DNA of 50,157 bases from Candidatus Methylumidiphilus alinenensis (GTDB taxonomy: Bacteria; Pseudomonadota; Gammaproteobacteria; Methylococcales; Methylococcaceae). Each line of letters begins with the position of its first letter. The first letter of the stretch is position 1. Under the pieces are notes generated by a model. It searched no databases, had not been told where the DNA came from, and worked only from the letters and a program-made list of their open reading frames with translations. A program made the position numbers and the translations under genes. Location: the NCBI GenBank assembly GCA_003242955.1, contig QJPH01000380.1, positions 1 to 50,157 of the forward strand, in the 5' to 3' direction. This document shows, one piece after another, positions 27,565-38,000 of this stretch.

Positions 27565-29052
27565 TTAACTTAAGGCCTTAACCACCCGTTGAACATCTTG
27601 CGAAGCATCGGTCAAAAGTGTCACTGTCTTCCGTGAATTGCGTATGGATTCGGCGGTCTGGTGGATGCCCTCGCTAAACAGCGACATTGATTCGGTGATT
27701 TGGCCAGTGCCAATATTCTGAGCTTGCATCCCCTCGAAAACACGCTCGATCCGCGGACTGAGTGCCTTGGTTTGCTCAATGAGTCCAGTCAATTGATGGC
27801 CGATTTTGCGGACATTCTCCACATTGCGGTGGATTTCCTCGGCAAACTTGTCCATACCCATCACGCTGACGGATACCTGCGATTGCATTTCCTTTAGAAT
27901 CTGTTCAATGTCGAACGTGGCAATCGAGGTTTGATCAGAAAGGCGGCGGATTTCCGTAGCCACCACGGAAAACCCCAAACCGTATTCGCCTGCCTTTTCC
28001 GCCTCAATGGCTGCGTTTAGTGAGAGCAGATTAGTCTGGTCGGCAATCTTGATAATCAAATTCACCACGGAATTGATGTTGCCTGCCTTATCGTTGAGAA
28101 TCGCCAATTTGGTGGAAATGACATTGGATGCATCGACCATCGAGCGCATGGTTTCGTCAAGTCGAGACAATCCTTGCTGGCTTTCCGTCGCCTTATGGCT
28201 GGTTTCTTCGGCTATTTGCGCGATTTCGTTCATATTGCTGCTTAACTCCTTAGCGGTGGAGGAAATCTCCTTGGCTGAGGCAACAATCTCATTGCTGGAC
28301 ATGGCCTGCTCCTCTATCGTTGCTTCCTGCTGGTGGATGACGGCCGCCAACTCATTGGAACTGGTGCAGGTATGCACACCCACTTTATGCAATAGACTCA
28401 CCGAATCGGAAAACACCTTGACGACATAAAACCCCATCAATTCAAACACGGCCAACACGCAAAGAATTACATAAATTTTCTGGCGACTGGATGCCAGCAA
28501 AATTGCGCTTTCTTGGGCTGTCCTTTGACCGCCTTCCACATTGAATTTGATATCTTGTTCGATGGCCGCGATAAATTCATCCTTTTTATCCCGTAACTTG
28601 CCTCTCATCAGCGCCAAAGCCTCAGCCCTTTTATTTTCATGGACAAGAACGAACATTTGCTCACTGCCTTTTAAATAGTCGTCGAACAGTTTACTGCTCT
28701 TGTCAAACAATTCCTGTTCCGTCTGATCGACGATTGTGGGCACATAAATCGACTCGCTTTTTCTATAGGCATCCAGCTTGTTTTTCATATCCTGTTCCGT
28801 ATAGGCAATCTCCCAAGGTTCCTCTGCAACCAAACGCTGAAAGGCAGCCGCCCGGTAGCCATTAAACCAATTTCTCATTTCGGTGAGCGTTTGGGTTGCT
28901 GGCATCCAATTAGACTGAATTTCATGGACTTTTTGGTTAATCGCTTCCAACTGTCTGAGCGAATAAAAGCTCATGAGTACGATGAGAACGAAAAAAGAAG
29001 CCAAGGAAATGATCAGTTTGTGGGAAAGTCTAATTGATGTAAACCACTTCAT
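27565..29052 (-). CDS. wspA: WspA-like methyl-accepting chemoreceptor, paralogue 1
   Basis: First gene of the operon, 495 residues. Membrane segments at about 10-28 and 190-212 flank a four-helix-bundle domain with YTEQDMKNKLDAYRKSES. The signalling tip is IADQTNLLSLNAAIEAEKAGEYG, then EIRRLSDQTSIATFDIEQIL and SVSVMGMDKFAEEI, all close to Pseudomonas WspA. In that system WspA forms membrane arrays that respond to surface contact. As in its neighbour, no HAMP domain is apparent. It is divergent from the REC-PP2C gene at 29189, with 136 bases between them. Confidence 0.93.
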   Translation of the reverse strand: MKWFTSIRLSHKLIISLASFFVLIVLMSFYSLRQLEAINQKVHEIQSNWMPATQTLTEMRNWFNGYRAAAFQRLVAEEPWEIAYTEQDMKNKLDAYRKSESIYVPTIVDQTEQELFDKSSKLFDDYLKGSEQMFVLVHENKRAEALALMRGKLRDKKDEFIAAIEQDIKFNVEGGQRTAQESAILLASSRQKIYVILCVLAVFELMGFYVVKVFSDSVSLLHKVGVHTCTSSNELAAVIHQQEATIEEQAMSSNEIVASAKEISSTAKELSSNMNEIAQIAEETSHKATESQQGLSRLDETMRSMVDASNVISTKLAILNDKAGNINSVVNLIIKIADQTNLLSLNAAIEAEKAGEYGLGFSVVATEIRRLSDQTSIATFDIEQILKEMQSQVSVSVMGMDKFAEEIHRNVENVRKIGHQLTGLIEQTKALSPRIERVFEGMQAQNIGTGQITESMSLFSEGIHQTAESIRNSRKTVTLLTDASQDVQRVVKALS

Positions 29053-29188
29053 TTGTTTAACCTGTATGGGCGGACTACTGATCGGGCTTCATAATCAATC
29101 CGAAGCGAGAAAAGATCACTTGGCATAAGGCATTCTTTAGCCAACTCGTTTATTATAATCCTTTGGATAAGGCACACGGCTAATTTTC
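29053..29188. promoter_or_regulatory. Divergent control region of the Wsp operon and REC-PP2C gene
   Basis: 136 bases separate the two start codons, so promoters for both the receptor operon and the phosphatase gene must lie here. I could not assign convincing -10/-35 boxes with confidence. The shared region suggests the two transcripts are co-regulated. Confidence 0.4.
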
Positions 29189-30400
29189 ATGAACACAGTA
29201 GAGACAACAGCAACCCAATCGGATATCAACGCTTCAGCACATCCTATAAGCGTGTTACTGGTTGACGACCAAGTGATCATTGGCGAAGCGGTGAGGAGAA
29301 TGTTGGCCGAAGAGCCTGACATCCGGTTCCACCATTGCCAAGATCCGACTCAGGCCATAGATCGGGCTAACGCATTCGGCCCGACGGTAATCCTGCAAGA
29401 CTTGGAAATGCCTGAATTGGACGGGTTGACGCTGATCAAGTTCTTCCGTGCCAACCCATCGACCCGGGATATCCCTCTAATTGTGCTCTCGTCGAGGGAG
29501 GAACCGTCGACCAAGGCAGAAGCTTTCGTTCTCGGTGCGAACGACTATTTGGTAAAATTGCCAGACCGGCTGGAAATGCTGGCCCGCATCCGTTATCACT
29601 CAAAGGGCTACGTTGCCCAACTCGAACGTAACGAAGCCTATCGCAAACTCGCCGATAGCCAACGGCAACTGGCGGAAGAAGTGGCAGAAGCTGCAAAGTA
29701 CGTCCGCTCGCTGCTTCCCGAACCAATTAAGAAAGGACCCGTTAGGATCGATTGGCGTTTCTTGCCATCGACACAACTTGGAGGAGACTCGTTTGGTTAC
29801 AATTGGCTGGACGACGATCATTTTGCCGTCTATCTGTTAGATGTGAGCGGTCACGGAGTGGGTTCGTCGTTAATGTCCGTCTCGGCCTTGAATATATTGC
29901 GCTCCCAAGCCCTACCGAGCACCGATTTCCGGGAACCAGGCCAAGTGCTGCGAAGTCTGAACATGGCCTTTGCAGAGGAATTGCATGACAACAAATACTT
30001 TACCATATGGTACGGCGTCTTCCGCATTAGCACTAAGCAGTTGGCTTATAGCGGCGGGGGCCATCCACCTGCCCTGCTGTGCAACGGAGGGCAACGGCAA
30101 GATACTGATTTGACCCGGCTCAATTCCAAGGGACCGATGATAGGAATCATGCCAGACATCCCGTTTGCCACACAAACCGTGCAAATAGAATCTCCCGCAA
30201 AAATATTCCTTTACAGCGACGGTGCCTATGAAATTAGGTTAGACAACGGAGAAATGTGGGAATTTGACAAATTCGTAAATTTCCTTGGCACCGCAGCCCA
30301 TGACACTCCCGTGATGGACCAATTGCTAACCCAGATTCGGAAATTGCAAAGGCTTGAGCAATTAGACGACGATTTTTCAATAATGGAAATCGACTTATGA
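29189..30400 (+). CDS. WspR-like receiver fused to PP2C (SpoIIE/RsbU-type) phosphatase
   Basis: 403 residues. The receiver (20-140) resembles Pseudomonas WspR: LLVDDQVIIGEAVRRMLAEE, Asp71 in VILQDLEMPELDG, Ser in IVLSSREEP, Lys in NDYLVKLPDR, and the helical linker RYHSKGYVAQLERNEAYRKL. All receiver catalytic residues are intact. Instead of GGDEF, the C-terminus (about 180-403) is a PP2C domain with metal-binding residues in QLGGDSFGY, LLDVSGHGVGSS, LYSDGAYEI and LDDDFSIMEI. Such phosphatases usually act on anti-sigma-factor antagonists (RsbV/SpoIIAA-type). I infer that the Wsp-like kinase phosphorylates this protein. It converges on the GGDEF gene with a 7-base gap. Confidence 0.92.
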   Translation: MNTVETTATQSDINASAHPISVLLVDDQVIIGEAVRRMLAEEPDIRFHHCQDPTQAIDRANAFGPTVILQDLEMPELDGLTLIKFFRANPSTRDIPLIVLSSREEPSTKAEAFVLGANDYLVKLPDRLEMLARIRYHSKGYVAQLERNEAYRKLADSQRQLAEEVAEAAKYVRSLLPEPIKKGPVRIDWRFLPSTQLGGDSFGYNWLDDDHFAVYLLDVSGHGVGSSLMSVSALNILRSQALPSTDFREPGQVLRSLNMAFAEELHDNKYFTIWYGVFRISTKQLAYSGGGHPPALLCNGGQRQDTDLTRLNSKGPMIGIMPDIPFATQTVQIESPAKIFLYSDGAYEIRLDNGEMWEFDKFVNFLGTAAHDTPVMDQLLTQIRKLQRLEQLDDDFSIMEIDL

Positions 30401-30407
30401 CAAGCCA

Positions 30408-32099
30408 TCACCGATGCCCACATCGAAACATTTGATAACGGCCCCCTCCCGCCTGCTTGGCGGAATACATGGCTTGGTCGGCATCTCTTAGCAATTGCTC
30501 GGGTTCGGATGGGTTGAGTGGAAACAGGGTGAAGCCAATGCTTGCCGAAACATAGGCTGCTTGGCCATTCATGTAGATCGGTAATTTAACCGATTCCAAA
30601 ATGCGCTTAAGGATGGCATGGCACTGCTTCAAACCATCGAAATTCAGTAGCAACAAAACAAATTCGTCACCGCCGACGCGCGCGACAGTGTCGTTTTCGC
30701 GAACACAGGCAGACAGGCGGCTTGCGACTTCCACCAACACCTGATCACCGGCCATATGCCCCAAGCTGTCGTTGATCGGTTTGAAGTCATCAAGGTCCAA
30801 CACACAGACGGCCATGCTCTTTTGGGTCTGCACTGTAAAGGTAATCGCCATGCGCATACGATCTGCTATCATGCGACGGTTATAGACACCGGTGAGCGGG
30901 TCAAAATTAGCCTCGCGCTGCAGAAGCATCTCCTTCTTCTTCAGGTGCGTAATGTCAGTGTAGATGGTGGTGTATTGCCGGATGTGTCCGGTGGCATCTT
31001 TGATGGCGGCTATGGACACCAATTGGGGAAGAATATCGCCGCCTTTGTTGCGATTCCAAACCTCACCACGCCAAAAGCCTGTTTCGATCAGGGATTGCCA
31101 CAGGTTTGCATAGAAGGCCACGTCGTGGCAATCGGATTTGAGCAATTTAGGCGTCTGTCCAAGCACCTCGTCGCGAACATAGCCAGTAACACGCGTGAAC
31201 GCTGGATTGACGTCAATAATGATGCCATCACCATCGGTTATCATGATGCTTTCTTGGGCGCTATCAAACACACTGGCCGCCGAGTGCAATTTCACCTCCA
31301 CTTCAATCTCCTCAGTGACATCCGTGACGAAGCCATGCCAAATGCAACTGCCGTCTGCTTCCCGTTGTACCTCGGCGTTGCCCTGAAACCAGCGTAGCCC
31401 ACCCCCAGAAAGACACAGGCGGAAGCGATTCCGCCACGGCTGTCCAGTTGTAGCGGATGCTTCCATCGACTCCATAAAACCCGCCTTGTCGTCCGGATGC
31501 AGCAAGGCAAATAACTTTTCGGCCTCTTGACACACCTCACCGGGTGTCAGTCCGGCAAGCTTGCGTATGCCTTCGCTGATGTAGGAAAAACACACACTGC
31601 CGTCAGCCCCCAAACGACATTGGTAAACCATGCCCGGCACTTGGTCGGTGACTTGCCGCAACAAGGCAGCCTGGGCTTTCAGAGTAAGATGGGTCTGCAC
31701 CCTTGCGCGTACCACGCAAGAGTTGACTGGTTTATGGATTAAATCCACCCCGCCTACTTCAAGCGCCAGTGCTTCATCCGTCGGTTCGCTTTGTCCTGTG
31801 ACGAAAATCACCGGGATATGTGTCGTGGCCGGGTCAGCCTTCAGTTGCCGGCATACTTCAAGACCATCCATATCGGGCATCATGATATCGAGCAGTATCA
31901 GGTCGGGAAGCACTTGGCGGCAGACACCAAGAGCCTGTTGGCCGGTAGTGGCCATGAAGACTTCATGATCGGTTTGGAATATCTGATAGAGTGCTTGAAT
32001 ATTGGCGGGTTGATCGTCCACCACCAGAAGGCGCGGTCGCACCGACTGGGGATAGAATGGGCTTGGACCATACTGGCTAGTTTTATTCGGTGTTGTCAT
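30408..32099 (-). CDS. REC-PAS-PAS-GGDEF diguanylate cyclase
   Basis: 563 residues making c-di-GMP from GTP. Receiver (22-140) with LLVVDDQ, Asp71 in LLDIMMPDMDG, Lys in DLIHKPV; first PAS (about 145-270), second PAS (about 275-395) and GGDEF (about 400-560). The active site GGDEF (476-480) is intact and the inhibitory site REND (467-470) is at the right distance, so it should be an active, product-inhibited enzyme. The first PAS is closely related to the first PAS of the adjacent giant protein (VPGMxYQ, SEGIRK, LHPxD, ILWHGF). Its start overlaps the stop of the giant gene by 4 bases; the two are one transcript. It may be the enzyme that replaces the missing WspR activity. Confidence 0.93.
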   Translation of the reverse strand: MTTPNKTSQYGPSPFYPQSVRPRLLVVDDQPANIQALYQIFQTDHEVFMATTGQQALGVCRQVLPDLILLDIMMPDMDGLEVCRQLKADPATTHIPVIFVTGQSEPTDEALALEVGGVDLIHKPVNSCVVRARVQTHLTLKAQAALLRQVTDQVPGMVYQCRLGADGSVCFSYISEGIRKLAGLTPGEVCQEAEKLFALLHPDDKAGFMESMEASATTGQPWRNRFRLCLSGGGLRWFQGNAEVQREADGSCIWHGFVTDVTEEIEVEVKLHSAASVFDSAQESIMITDGDGIIIDVNPAFTRVTGYVRDEVLGQTPKLLKSDCHDVAFYANLWQSLIETGFWRGEVWNRNKGGDILPQLVSIAAIKDATGHIRQYTTIYTDITHLKKKEMLLQREANFDPLTGVYNRRMIADRMRMAITFTVQTQKSMAVCVLDLDDFKPINDSLGHMAGDQVLVEVASRLSACVRENDTVARVGGDEFVLLLLNFDGLKQCHAILKRILESVKLPIYMNGQAAYVSASIGFTLFPLNPSEPEQLLRDADQAMYSAKQAGGGRYQMFRCGHR

Positions 32100-35000
32100 G
32101 TCAATAGTTCTCTAAGTTTGCGGCTTTCTGTGAGTGCCGCCGAAAAGTCCAGTCGGTTTATCGCAGCATGAAGCGGTGTCAATGGGTTTTGCGGCCCACT
32201 GCCGAACTCGCGTTTCAGCACGGCATGAATTTCCAAAGCCCGCAGATTATTTTCGGACAGCAGCGGATCCAACGCATCCAAGTAGGCAATGACCCGCACT
32301 GGATCGACCAAGGGTTCGGATGCAGCGGGAGGGTCGAAGGCATGGGCCAAATTTTTCAGCACATCGAAAGACTCATTCAATGCGGTGGCTAATCGAGCCA
32401 ACAGGTCTTCTGTTTTGTCCGGGGTGTTGCTAGTTTTTAGGCTAATTTCCGTTTCATTCGCCAAATAAGCAAGCGATTGCGCCCCCAATGTAGCGGCGAC
32501 CCCTTTGAGGGTGTGCAAGCAATGAGCGGCGGGCGAAGTGTCGCCTTGCTGCAAATGTTGGCGAATTTGATGGATGACGTCTTCCTGCTCGCCCAGAAAC
32601 TGGCGCACGGCTACCGCGTAAAGCTCTCGGTTGCAAGCAAATCGTTGCAACGCCGCTTCAAGTAAAAAGCCAGCGGGAACATCCGGCAAGCATGCCAAGG
32701 GGCCAGTGTCGTCTGTCGTGTTTGCCGAATGGGATAAACCTGCCGGGGTGGGAGTGCCTTCTTCGTTTATACAGTACTGCCGCACCAGAGCAATTAATGC
32801 TTCTACCTTGATGGGTTTGGCGATATGGGCATTCATGCCTGAGGCCAAACAATCAGCCTGGTCTGAGGCCAGCGCATTGGCGGTCATGGCGATAATCGGC
32901 ATCTGCGCCAGTGACTTATGCTGTCGTAGCATGCGAGTGGCGGCAAAACCGTCCATTTTCGGCATCTGCACGTCCATCAGCACGGCATCGAAGGGCTGCT
33001 GTGTCGTTAGGACACGCTCAACACCCTCTAAGCCGTCCCCGGCCACCTCGACTTGTGCACCTTCAAGGGTCAGAAGATTTTTCGCCACCATCTGGTTCAC
33101 TAGATTATCTTCTACCACCAACAAATGCAGCCCCTTCAGACGGTCTGTCCCGTGCCGCCCGACGGTGATGGACGAAGACGCTGTCAATTCATCGCCCACG
33201 TTGCCTATTGGGAATTCAAGTGTGAAGGCAAAACAGCTACCACACCCCGGAGTACTAACCACCGTCAGATCGCTCCCCATTAAACTGACTAGCCGCTGGC
33301 TGATCGTCAAACCCAACCCGGTGCCGCCAAAACGCCGAGTGGTAGAGGCCTCTGCTTGGTTGAATTCTCCGAAAATTGTTTCCAGCTTGTCAACGGGTAT
33401 GCCAATGCCGGTATCGCGCACGGCGAATTCGACCCATACCCGATCCAGCTTATGTTCCACGACACGCACGCTCACCACCACCTCGCCCCGTTCGGTAAAC
33501 TTGATGGCGTTGCTAGCGAGATTTAGCAGCACCTGCTGTAGCCGCAGACTGTCGCCTAACAAGGTGCGCGGGATGTCAGCATCGCAATCAATAACCAACT
33601 CAATGTCCTTGCCTTGAAGAGACGTGGATAACACCGATGACAGATTATTTAGCAAGCGATTAACCTGGAAAGGCGCATTCTCAAATTCCAGCCTGCCCGC
33701 CTCAATTTTTGAATAATCCAAAATATCGTTGAGGATGCCCAGCAGCGACTGTGCGGCCGACTGTGCCTTTCCTGTGTAATCCAGTTGTTGTTCCGAGAGT
33801 TCTGTAAATTGCAAGAGTTGCAGTATCCCCAACACCGCGTTCATCGGTGTGCGGATTTCATGCGACATGTTGGCCAAAAACTCGCTCTTGGCTTGGGCCA
33901 GTCTTTCAGCCTCTATTTTGGCTTTTAGAACCTCCACTTCCACCTGCTTACGGGCGGAAATATCAGAAAGCACACAATGGGTTCTGACAAAATTGCCGTC
34001 AATGTCGCGTTGGATGCGCCCTTCCAAAAGTGCGGTGATGCACCGCCCATCTTTCCCTATTAGGCTCAATTCCGTGGCAACTGCCCCATTGGATTTAAAT
34101 TCGTCAAATGCTGGATCGAAGGATGGCCGCAGATCATCCAGCCATACCTCATCGAATGCTTTGCCTAGAAGCTCATCCCTAGTGTAGCCCAACAGATCAC
34201 TCATTCTCTGATTGACATCAATGAATCGCCCTTGGATATCGAGGGATTGGTAAGCGACAGGCATGTTTTCAAACAGCGATCTGAAGCGGGATTCACTAGC
34301 GGACAACACGGCTTCGGCAGTTTTTCTTGTTGTCATATCAGTGTGTGTGCCAATCATTCGGGCAGGGTTGCCCTCGCTATCCCGGCTGACCATCATGCCG
34401 CGGGTCAGTATCCACTTGTAGCTGCCATCCTTGCACAGTAGGCGGTGTTCGTTGTCATAGGTTGCAGTCAACCCATCGAAATACGCTTGCAAATCGGTCA
34501 TAATCTGTGGTTCATCCATAGGGTGGATAAGGCGTTGCCAGTCTTTGATAGTGTCACCGATCTCGTCGTCGGCATAACCCAGCATGGCTTTCCATTGTTT
34601 GGAAAAATAGGCCCGATCCGTTTTGATATTCCAGTCCCACATGCCATCGCGGGAGCCTTCAAACGCAAAATTAAGGCGTTCTTCGCTTTCCCTTACTTTT
34701 TCCAAGGCATTGCGCTGATCGCTGATATCAATGCAAGAGCCGATATAACCGACGAAAGTACCGCTAAAATCATACAATGGCTCGCCATTGTCTTGAATCC
34801 AGCGGTATTCGCCATCACTTCGCTTGAGTCGGTATTCCATGCGGAAGGGTTCGCGGCGGTCGAAATGGCTGAGATAAATAGCCAAGCAGGGCTGGAAGTC
34901 ATCCGGGTGGACACCCTCCGCCCAGCCATTGCCAATTTCTTGCTCCATCGCACGACCGGTGAAATCCAGCCATTTTTGGTTGAACCAAGTGCAGAGTGTG

Positions 35001-38000
35001 TTGGTATCGGCCATCCAGATCAACACCGGGGCGTGGTTCGCCAAGCTACGAAAGCGATTCTCGCTTTCGCGCAACATTGCATCCATTTTCCTGCGCTCGG
35101 TGATATCGCGCGCAAAAACAAACATACGCCCTTCAGAACTGGGTAACAGCTTTATGGCAACCTCGACATCCAACAAACGACCCGATTTGTGGCGATGGCG
35201 CGTTTCAAAGCGATCAGCTCTTGATACTTTGATTTTATCTATACGCTCGCTGATTTCGGCGGACGATTCCATCGCTTCGATATCGCTAATCCTCATATCG
35301 AGCAGTTCTTCACGGGTGTAACCGACCATATCACAAAAAGCGGCATTAATATCCAAGAAGTGCCCTTTATCATCAACGACCCAGAAACCATCCGAGGCAG
35401 TATCAATGACGGTCCGGTATTCAATTTCAGTCCGCTTGCGTAGGTTGATATTGGAGATGAATCCATGCCACAGGATGGCACCGTCCGCCATGCGTTCCGG
35501 CATGGCACTGCCCTCGCGCCAAACCACGCCTTGCTGCGGCAGCACGACACGAAATTCGCAATGCCAAGGTGTCAATGTGTTTGCGGCCTGTAGCATAGAT
35601 GCTTTAAACAAATCGATATCTTCCGGGTGAAGACGCCCAAATATATATTTGGCACTGTTGCGCACATCCTCCGGCGCAAGTTCAAAAATCTTACGGATGC
35701 CCTCGCTGGAATAGGGAAAGCATGATTCGCCATCGGGTGACAGCAACAATTGATAGAGCATCCCCGGCACTTGCGAAGCCAGTTTTTCAAGCAAAGTTTG
35801 AGTGGCTTGCAACTCGCTGGTGCGTAACGACACCAAATGTTCGTTGTCGACCGCGGCGGCCATGGCCCACTTCTCGTCCATGCTCTTCATGGCGACCTGT
35901 TGGGCCAGTCCGTTCAGCAAGTTGAGCACGGCAGACTGATTATCCTGACCGATGGACGGGATAGCCATGAGAGAGGCAAGAATGCTTGCCTTGCTTGAAA
36001 CGAGCTCTGTCTCTTGGTCGGATGAATCTTTCTGCGCCTTCAGCGCGAGGGAGGCAAGCAATTCAGTCAAACCAGTGTTTTCAGATGTGAACACGCCATC
36101 GGCAAGCCGGTTCTCCAGATAGATTACGCCCCTAAGCCCCCCTTCATCGGTAATCGGGAAGCACAGGACCGAGCGTAGTCTCAACGATTGCACCTCGGTC
36201 ACCAGGGTAAAGTCGCCTTCCACGCAGGCATCACGCAGGACGATTTTCTGACCGGTGCGAAATACATAATTGACGATGGGTAGACACACATCAACCCCAA
36301 GGTTCAGACTGCGGCTTCGGGCCTTGACCGTCCGATGTTGATCAATGTGGCTTTCCGCTATAGCCGACACGGTGTCCCCATTCTTTTGCAGCAGAAAGCC
36401 ATGCTGGGCACCCGAATATTCCAGCACAACCTTTATGATATCGTTCTGTAGTTGCTGCAAGTCGGCATCGGTGGAAATGGCAAGCACCGATTTCATCAGG
36501 TAACTGATATCGAGACTTGTATTGCCCGGTTTTACTGGCGTTCTAACCGATAGTTCGGGTACGGGCTTAGCATCACGGTCGAGTTGCAAGGCTTCCCATA
36601 ACTGCGCTTCCTTGGCGGTAGCGCGACAGGCACGATATAGACGCAGTGCTTCGTTTAAGTAAAGGCTGCACGAGATTGGCCCGGACGGTTGCAGTAGCCT
36701 ACCTAAGCATTCATAGAGATGGGCACTGAGCAGCACATACCCTTGAACCTGCGCTTCGTCAATGGCATCTAGGTAGAGGTTGCGCGCCTCGCGTAATTCG
36801 CCGCGAGTGCGGGCCAGTTCAGCCTTGATGAAAGCGAGGTAAGGGCGCAGTAAAGGCCCTAAATGGCTCCATATTTCCACTTTTTGCAACCATGGCTTGA
36901 TCTCTTCTTCCAATTCCCCCCATGGGGCGGGCGTGGCGGAGGCTCGGTTCAAACCCAGCCGGTTAAGAATGCGGAACACAAACCAAAGGCGTTTGAGTAC
37001 ATTGTCGGTGAGACCGTTCAGGTAACGCTCCACCGCTGCCAAGGACTCCGCTGCGGCTTGGTAGTCCCCCAAATAATACTGGGCGAAACCGAGCAGGGCG
37101 AAATAGCTCCCCGCCAAAGCGACATGATTGTCTATGGCCCAACGTGCCAGCGTTTCTTCCATGGGTACTGGCTGTGCATCCCGCTGCATCGTTACAACCC
37201 AGCCCGCCAATACGGCCTCGGCCAAACCGACGGAGAACGAAAGCTGGTTCTTGCGCGAGAATTGCAGGCATTCCTCGGCATGTTCTTCAATCAGGCCCAG
37301 ATCATTGCCCAGTACGTGCAGGTTCCACATTAGAGGACCGTAGGACAATCCAGCATTGTAGAGGTCGCCGCAGTTTTTACCACATTGGATACCCTTCAGA
37401 CAGTATTCAACGATGTCTGCCGGGTGGCTGCGCGAATGCATGTTGCACCAGACGATTCCGTTCATGCCCCGAGTGGCGCCAAAGGTGTTTGGGTATTTAG
37501 CGCATAAGTGACGGGCCAAGTCCTCGTAGCGTGCCGCTTGGTCGAACCGTCCCTGCTCGCCTAGGTTTAGGCCCATGATGGAGAAAGAGTAAATCACCGA
37601 TTCGTCCATGTCACCCGCCAGACAGTGCCAGGTGGATTGCGCTGCGGCCAGGTAAAGCTGGGATACCAAACCGGACATATAAAGGTCTGGAATCAGTTCG
37701 CTGTAGAAGCTCAGTTCGATTTTGCTTCGACGATCTTGGGTAAAAGGCAGGTCCAGGATTTTGCCCCACACGTCGCCTTGTGCCTCTATCTGTCGCATCA
37801 GGGATTGTGTGCGTTGATTCGCCAATTCCGCGTCTTCCGGGATGGCTTGGTCGAAATAAGCCAGCCCACGATTGGCCGAGGCAATGGCTTCCTTGAAGCT
37901 GCCGAAGGAAGACAGCGTGGAGGTTTGTTCGGCCAATGCTTCCGACTTGTCCAATTCGCCTGTTGACCGTTCGATGAGTTGGTTGATCAGCGCCTCGGAT

